A stretch of DNA of 64,000 nt, from the NCBI GenBank assembly GCA_020634165.1, contig JACKCF010000001.1, positions 1,674,001 through 1,738,000 of the forward strand. Reading direction: 5' to 3'. The DNA comes from Anaerolineaceae bacterium (GTDB lineage Bacteria > Chloroflexota > Anaerolineae > Aggregatilineales > Phototrophicaceae). Below are positions 59,962-64,000 of this stretch, in pieces. A model generated the notes under the pieces. It did not search any database and had not been told where the DNA came from. It saw only the letters and a list, made by a program, of their open reading frames with translations. The translations under genes were made by a program, and so were the position numbers. Positions within the stretch are counted from its first letter, which is position 1; each line of letters begins with the position of its first letter.

Positions 59962-60893
59962 ATCAAAACATCGTTGTCATTGTTGGTGGTGTGGGTGGGG
60001 CCAAACTGGCCCTTGGCTTGCAGATGATCCTGCCGCCAGAACAGCTTACAGTGATTGTCAATACGGGCGACGATTTCTGGCATTATGGCCTGCGCATCTG
60101 CCCAGATATCGACACCGTGCTTTATACACTCAGTGGCCGCGTTGATCCGGTCAACGGTTGGGGCTTGGCTGAAGACAGCCGCACTGTTCTCCAGGCCCTT
60201 ACAGCCTATGGTGAAGATACCTGGTTTGGCCTCGGCGATAAGGACCTTGCTACCCATCTGTTGCGCACCCAGATGCTGCGCGATGGCCACAGCCTGACCG
60301 AAGTTATAGCCCATCTAGCCAAAGTGCAGGCTATTCAGTCAGCCATTTTGCCGATGACGGATGAGGAAGTTCCGACTATAGTAGAGACAGCGGAATACGG
60401 CGAATTGGCATTTCAGGAGTATTTTGTCAAATATCGTTGGCAACCAACCGTGACCAAGTTGCGCTACCAAAACATGGAACAGGCAAGTCTTAACCCGACG
60501 ATCATCTCTGCGTTACATAATGCCGATATGATATTGTTTGGGCCGTCGAACCCCTGGTTGTCGATAGAACCGATTCTGTCCGTGCCAGGTCTGCGCGACG
60601 CGATTTTGGCTCGTGATGTGCCGCGCGTTGCCGTGACGCCGATTGTAGGTGGTCAGGCCATCAAGGGTCCGGCAGCCAAGCTGATGGCGGAATTAGGCTA
60701 TGATGAGGTCAGCGCCCAAAGCGTAGCCGAACATTATGGCGCCATCATCAATGGTTTTGTGTATGATACAAGTGACGCCGCATTCCACATTGCAGGCCTC
60801 CATACAGCCCGTATGGACACAATTATGAAAAATAATACGGACAAAGCACGCTTGGCACAGCAAATGCTGGCGTGGATTAAGGAATGGAATTAA
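59952..60893 (+). CDS. cofD: 2-phospho-L-lactate (or PEP) transferase CofD
   Basis: Transfers the phospholactyl or enolpyruvyl moiety from the LPPG/EPPG donor made by CofC to the deazaflavin FO. The 313-aa protein begins with IVVIVGGVGGAKLALGL, then INTGDDF-like VNTGDDFWHYGL, CPDIDTVLYTLSG and GPSNPWLSIEPIL, all hallmarks of CofD. The GTG start overlaps the nitroreductase gene and the stop shares a base with the cofC start (TAATG). Function is well supported; the choice between phospholactate and enolpyruvate depends on CofC. Confidence 0.95.
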   Translation: MALNQNIVVIVGGVGGAKLALGLQMILPPEQLTVIVNTGDDFWHYGLRICPDIDTVLYTLSGRVDPVNGWGLAEDSRTVLQALTAYGEDTWFGLGDKDLATHLLRTQMLRDGHSLTEVIAHLAKVQAIQSAILPMTDEEVPTIVETAEYGELAFQEYFVKYRWQPTVTKLRYQNMEQASLNPTIISALHNADMILFGPSNPWLSIEPILSVPGLRDAILARDVPRVAVTPIVGGQAIKGPAAKLMAELGYDEVSAQSVAEHYGAIINGFVYDTSDAAFHIAGLHTARMDTIMKNNTDKARLAQQMLAWIKEWN

Positions 60894-61573
60894 TGAGTAT
60901 TTGGGCAATCGTACCAGTTAAACCCCTGCGTCGTGCGAAGACACGTCTGGCCAATGTCCTCACTCCTGAACAGCGTTATCAACTCGCGGAGATGATGCTG
61001 CGGCAGGTGTTGGCCGTTCTGGACAGTGCCCCTCAGATTGCAGGTACGCTGGTCATCAGCCGGGATACAGAAGCATTGGCTATCGCCCGTGACATGGGTG
61101 CGCGGACGATCCAGGAGAGCAGCAACTCGGACCTGAATCCGGCCCTCAACCGTGCGACAGAGGTCATCCGCGTATGGGGTGCTGGTGCAGCGCTCGTCAT
61201 TCCAGCGGATTTACCTTTTGTCAACAAGAGTGATATTGCCGCCCTGGCGAGCATCGGACGTTATGGCCCCTGCATCGCCATTGCCTCTGACGTGTATCAA
61301 GTCGGTACCAATGCGCTGCTGGTACGTCCTCCTGGATTGCTTAAATATTATTTTGGCGACAATAGTTTTGACCTGCACATAGAAGCAGCCAAACGGGCCA
61401 ATGCGGAAGTCTATACGTATGATTCGGAGTCGCTGCGCATCGACATTGATGTGCCAGACGACCTGGTGCGGTACAATGAGCTGGTAGATAGTGGTGAATT
61501 TAGCTTATTGACCCGCATGTTGCCGGAATTGTCTCGTAGCGACATGCCGACCACAGGAGGCAGCAATGGCTGA
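60893..61573 (+). CDS. cofC: F420 guanylyltransferase CofC/FbiD
   Basis: Nucleotidyltransferase of 226 aa that joins GTP with 2-phospholactate or phosphoenolpyruvate to form the CofD donor. The N-terminal [14 protein letters not shown] is the GTP-binding loop, and [14 protein letters not shown] is the metal site. The ATG at 60893 overlaps the cofD stop as TAATG; a slightly longer frame from 60884 is less likely. Coexistence with an FbiB-C-like reductase suggests phosphoenolpyruvate as substrate, an inference that needs testing. The end overlaps the LLM oxidoreductase gene by 8 bp. Confidence 0.93.
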   Translation: MSIWAIVPVKPLRRAKTRLANVLTPEQRYQLAEMMLRQVLAVLDSAPQIAGTLVISRDTEALAIARDMGARTIQESSNSDLNPALNRATEVIRVWGAGAALVIPADLPFVNKSDIAALASIGRYGPCIAIASDVYQVGTNALLVRPPGLLKYYFGDNSFDLHIEAAKRANAEVYTYDSESLRIDIDVPDDLVRYNELVDSGEFSLLTRMLPELSRSDMPTTGGSNG

Positions 61574-62573
61574 TCGTGTCGCCCTCTATTTGCAGGATGC
61601 CCACCCCTTACAGGATGCCATTGAATATGTAAAACATGCAGAAGCGCGTGGCTTTGAAGCTGTCTGGCAGGCGGAAAGTCGCCTTGTCCGTGATGCGATT
61701 GTGCCAATGGCCGCTTTTGCCGCGACCACCCATCGTATCAAGATTGGCTCCGGCGTCATCAACAACTGGACCCGCAATGCGGCTGTGATCGCAGCCACCT
61801 TCCTCACCCTGGATGACCTCGCCCCGGATCGCATTTTGCTGGGTATCGGCGCCTGGTGGGACCCGCTGGCCGCGAAAGTCGGCATCCATCGGCATAAGAA
61901 CCTGCTCGCCATGCGCGAAGTCGTGACCGTTGTCCGCGATCTGCTGGCGCGTAAGCGTGTTTCGTTCCAGGGTGAATTTGTCCAGCTTGACGATGTTGAG
62001 CTTGATGTTGTTCATGGCCGTAAAGAGCCGCGCAATGTCCCGATCTACATCGGCGCGACTGGCCCTAAAATGATGGCACTCACCGGCGAAATCGGCGACG
62101 GTGTTGTCCTGAATTACCTTGTGTCGCCCAAATACAACGACATGGCCCTGCAACAGCTCGAACAGGGTGCCAAAATCGCTGGTAAGAGCGTTTATGACCT
62201 GGATCGTCCCCAGTTGGTCGTTTGCTCGGTCGATAATGATCGTAAAAAGGCCCTCGATGGCGCACGCAAGCTGGTCACACAGTACCTCGGTCAGCAGCCT
62301 CATATCATGAAGGCCAGCGGTGTCAGTCAGGAACTCCTCGACGAGATCAATCAGGTGCTGACGTGGCCCGCCACCGAAGAGCAAATCGAAGAAGCCATGA
62401 GGCTGGTACCTGATGATGTCGTGCAGATGATTACCGCTTCAGGTACGCCGGAAGAGGTCAAAGCCAAAGTGCGCGAATATGTCGAATATGGCGCGACCTG
62501 CCCGATTCTCTATCCATTGGGGCCGGATGTTCGCCTGATGATCGACACATTTGCCAACGGGTACTCCGCCTAG
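61566..62573 (+). CDS. LLM-class F420-dependent oxidoreductase
   Basis: TIM-barrel oxidoreductase of 335 aa in the luciferase-like monooxygenase superfamily, of the type that uses reduced F420. [18 protein letters not shown] and [19 protein letters not shown] are typical segments of the Mer/F420-dependent branch; [15 protein letters not shown] and [15 protein letters not shown] form the cofactor site. Being encoded directly after cofC supports F420 as cofactor, although FMN-dependent relatives exist. The substrate is unknown. It might reduce an imine, an enone or a methylene-pterin-like compound. It is the last complete gene in the array. Confidence 0.88.
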   Translation: MADRVALYLQDAHPLQDAIEYVKHAEARGFEAVWQAESRLVRDAIVPMAAFAATTHRIKIGSGVINNWTRNAAVIAATFLTLDDLAPDRILLGIGAWWDPLAAKVGIHRHKNLLAMREVVTVVRDLLARKRVSFQGEFVQLDDVELDVVHGRKEPRNVPIYIGATGPKMMALTGEIGDGVVLNYLVSPKYNDMALQQLEQGAKIAGKSVYDLDRPQLVVCSVDNDRKKALDGARKLVTQYLGQQPHIMKASGVSQELLDEINQVLTWPATEEQIEEAMRLVPDDVVQMITASGTPEEVKAKVREYVEYGATCPILYPLGPDVRLMIDTFANGYSA

Positions 62574-62576
62574 TCG

Positions 62577-64000
62577 ATGACGTTCTCAGTCAAAAATCGC
62601 AATCACATTCTCTTCGCAGTCACCTGTATCTGGGTGGCTGCGATTTTCCTTGTCTACCTCTCGGCAAGCGTATCCGGTGGGCAGGGGGATGTCCTCATGC
62701 CCCTCGATGATACCTATATCCATTTTCAGTATGCGCGCCAACTGGCTGTTGGCCAGCCATACCAGTACAATCCTGGCCAGCCGCCGACCTCTGGCGCGAC
62801 CAGCTTTCTCTATCCATTTGTGCTGGCTGTGGGTTATACAGTCGGCTTTCATGATTTGGCTCTCGGCCTCTGGGCGATGATCGTCGGTGCGCTCTCTTTG
62901 CTGGCCTCGATGCTCGCAGTCTATCGCATCGCTCGACTTTTAGAAGCTCCCTGGCAGTTAGCAGCGCTTTCTTCTTTCACTTTCATCCTGACTGGCTCGT
63001 TTACCTGGCATTTTTTCAGCGGCATGGAAACACCTCTCATGATTGCCCTGACGCTCTGGACAGTCGTCACGCTGCTGTCGAATCAACCGCGCTGGTTTGC
63101 TGTCATGGCCGTTCTGCTGGCCCTGATACGCCCCGAAGGCAGCATGATGGCTGTCACTGCCGGATTAATCGCCTTTGCCTTTAACTGGCGCACACATCGC
63201 CGCTATGCAGTCTGGTTCCTGCTGCCGATCCTTGCCCTGGCTGTTCAGCCGATTGCCAACCTCATTTTCACAGGCGAATTCGTCGCATCTGGCGGACAGG
63301 CTAAATCGCTGCTTGGGTTGGTTCCCCGTGACTGGCCCACCATCATCAGCCGAATTCTCGACAATTGGCTGCGTATGTGGCTGGAATTCATGACGGGTTA
63401 CGCCCCGCGAGAAGGCTGGTATCTACCCATCGGCCTGGGGCCGCTTGCGATAGTCGGGCTTGGATTTTTGGCGTTCAGCCGCCAGAAAAACCTGCGTCAA
63501 ACAGGCCTTTCGATTGCCATTTGGCTCGTTCTGGTGACAGCCGCCATCGCCACCCTGGATACGGCCTTCTGGCATTTCAAGCGTTACCAGATGCCGCTGA
63601 TGGTCCTTTTTGTACCACTGGCTTTCTATGCGCTCTATCGCCTGCTGTCTTCGATTCGTCAACTGCGCCCGATTATTTTGGGCTATGTCGCAGTTTTTGT
63701 TCCCATTTTTAGCGTCGTACTCTTTGCTCAATTCCTGAACTACTTCTACGCCAACATCACCTATGTATACGCCCAGCCTTTGCAGATGGCTCGCTGGCTT
63801 GCTGAAAATACACCGGAAGACGCGGTCATCGCCGTGCATGATGTCGGTATGATGCGCTACTTGGGCGGACGTACCACGCTCGATATTGTCGGCCTCACGA
63901 CGCCCAACGCGGCGGCTTATTGGCGTAATGGCCCTGGCAGTGTGGCGGAATTTCTCATTCAGGAGCAGCTAGACTATATCGCCAGCTATGGGGTGGGGCA
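62577..64000 (+). CDS. GT-C-type integral membrane glycosyltransferase, truncated by the window
   Basis: Open reading frame from the ATG at 62577 (ATG ACG TTC) to the window edge, at least 474 codons with no stop. It opens with a signal-anchor-like helix and the segment MPLDDTYIHFQYARQLAVG, followed by PTSGATSF, the acidic/aromatic luminal loop typical of GT-C proteins (ArnT/PMT/arabinosyltransferase-like), and about ten hydrophobic helices (e.g. MIVGALSLLASMLAVYRIA, IGLGPLAIVGLGFLAF). A soluble C-terminal part begins near WLAENTPEDAVIAVHD. It lies 3 bp after the LLM gene. It may take a sugar from a polyprenyl phosphate such as the product of the glycosyltransferase encoded at 53020. Confidence 0.8.
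   Translation, partial: MTFSVKNRNHILFAVTCIWVAAIFLVYLSASVSGGQGDVLMPLDDTYIHFQYARQLAVGQPYQYNPGQPPTSGATSFLYPFVLAVGYTVGFHDLALGLWAMIVGALSLLASMLAVYRIARLLEAPWQLAALSSFTFILTGSFTWHFFSGMETPLMIALTLWTVVTLLSNQPRWFAVMAVLLALIRPEGSMMAVTAGLIAFAFNWRTHRRYAVWFLLPILALAVQPIANLIFTGEFVASGGQAKSLLGLVPRDWPTIISRILDNWLRMWLEFMTGYAPREGWYLPIGLGPLAIVGLGFLAFSRQKNLRQTGLSIAIWLVLVTAAIATLDTAFWHFKRYQMPLMVLFVPLAFYALYRLLSSIRQLRPIILGYVAVFVPIFSVVLFAQFLNYFYANITYVYAQPLQMARWLAENTPEDAVIAVHDVGMMRYLGGRTTLDIVGLTTPNAAAYWRNGPGSVAEFLIQEQLDYIASYGVG

Overview
This window looks like a chromosomal segment of a Chloroflexota bacterium, most likely an Anaerolineae-type heterotroph. This is an inference from the gene repertoire: bacterial F420 genes arranged cofE / FbiB-like reductase / cofD / cofC, SH3-plus-serine-hydrolase exported proteins, Thr/Pro-rich lipoproteins, a class III (Flp/TadE-like) prepilin signal and many soluble PAS/GAF kinases. 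No species can be named from the sequence alone. I see no rRNA, CRISPR array, prophage, insertion sequence or plasmid function. Two tRNA genes (Val-UAC, Leu-CAG) each have a recognisable promoter and terminator.

Layout. 0.1-14.8 kb: mutS diverges from a ROK sugar kinase that lacks the family zinc motif. Then come a GAF/PAS histidine kinase, a CpXC protein and a secreted clan-A glycosidase, which face a minus-strand set of a nucleotidyltransferase-like protein, a secreted PPC/LamG-like protein with a membrane partner, a methyltransferase, a response regulator and an HSL-type esterase. 15-35 kb: tRNA-Val, an HTH/LAGLIDADG-like protein, an RNase HI-like protein, then a long minus-strand run of dcd, argS, a membrane methyltransferase, an epimerase, an RsmC-like methyltransferase, an ABC exporter, a GHMP (homoserine-type) kinase, a PAS kinase, a GH63-like glycosidase and a lipoprotein, many of them abutting or ATGA-coupled. 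Beyond these lie a DUF971 protein, an exported serine hydrolase, tRNA-Leu, an FtsB-like protein, a membrane protein, ygfZ and gmk. 35.3-40.8 kb: one gene encodes a protein of about 1.8 thousand residues with a class III pilin-type leader, a Pro/Thr-rich stalk and many PA14-like and beta-sandwich modules. Its 3' end is duplicated as an exact 66-bp tandem repeat.

41-50 kb: folD, an 8-oxoguanine-deaminase-like amidohydrolase, a Nudix protein, YgeY, a ring-cleaving dioxygenase plus carboxylesterase pair (MhqO/MhqD-like) behind a perfect 11+4+11 operator-like palindrome, MazG, a YgeW-type carbamoyltransferase, a DUF1003 protein and a Mug-type DNA glycosylase. 50.3-64 kb: one long, tightly packed plus-strand array of carbamate kinase, HIT protein, threonine synthase, glycosyltransferase, a small ORF, an unassigned PLP enzyme, a conserved unknown, the SsnA amidohydrolase, then F420 metabolism (NADPH:F420 oxidoreductase, CofE, FbiB-C-like reductase, CofD, CofC, an LLM-class F420 oxidoreductase) and a truncated GT-C-type membrane protein.

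The most interesting theme is the co-location of YgeY, YgeW, carbamate kinase, SsnA and an 8-oxoguanine-deaminase homologue. These families correspond to the E. coli ygeW-ygeY-yqeA-ssnA purine/ureide catabolic cluster. Here they lack its xanthine dehydrogenase and YgfK partners in the window, but they run straight into F420 cofactor genes. A carbamoyl-transfer plus carbamate-kinase route to ATP, possibly with F420-linked redox steps, is a testable hypothesis and not a demonstrated pathway.
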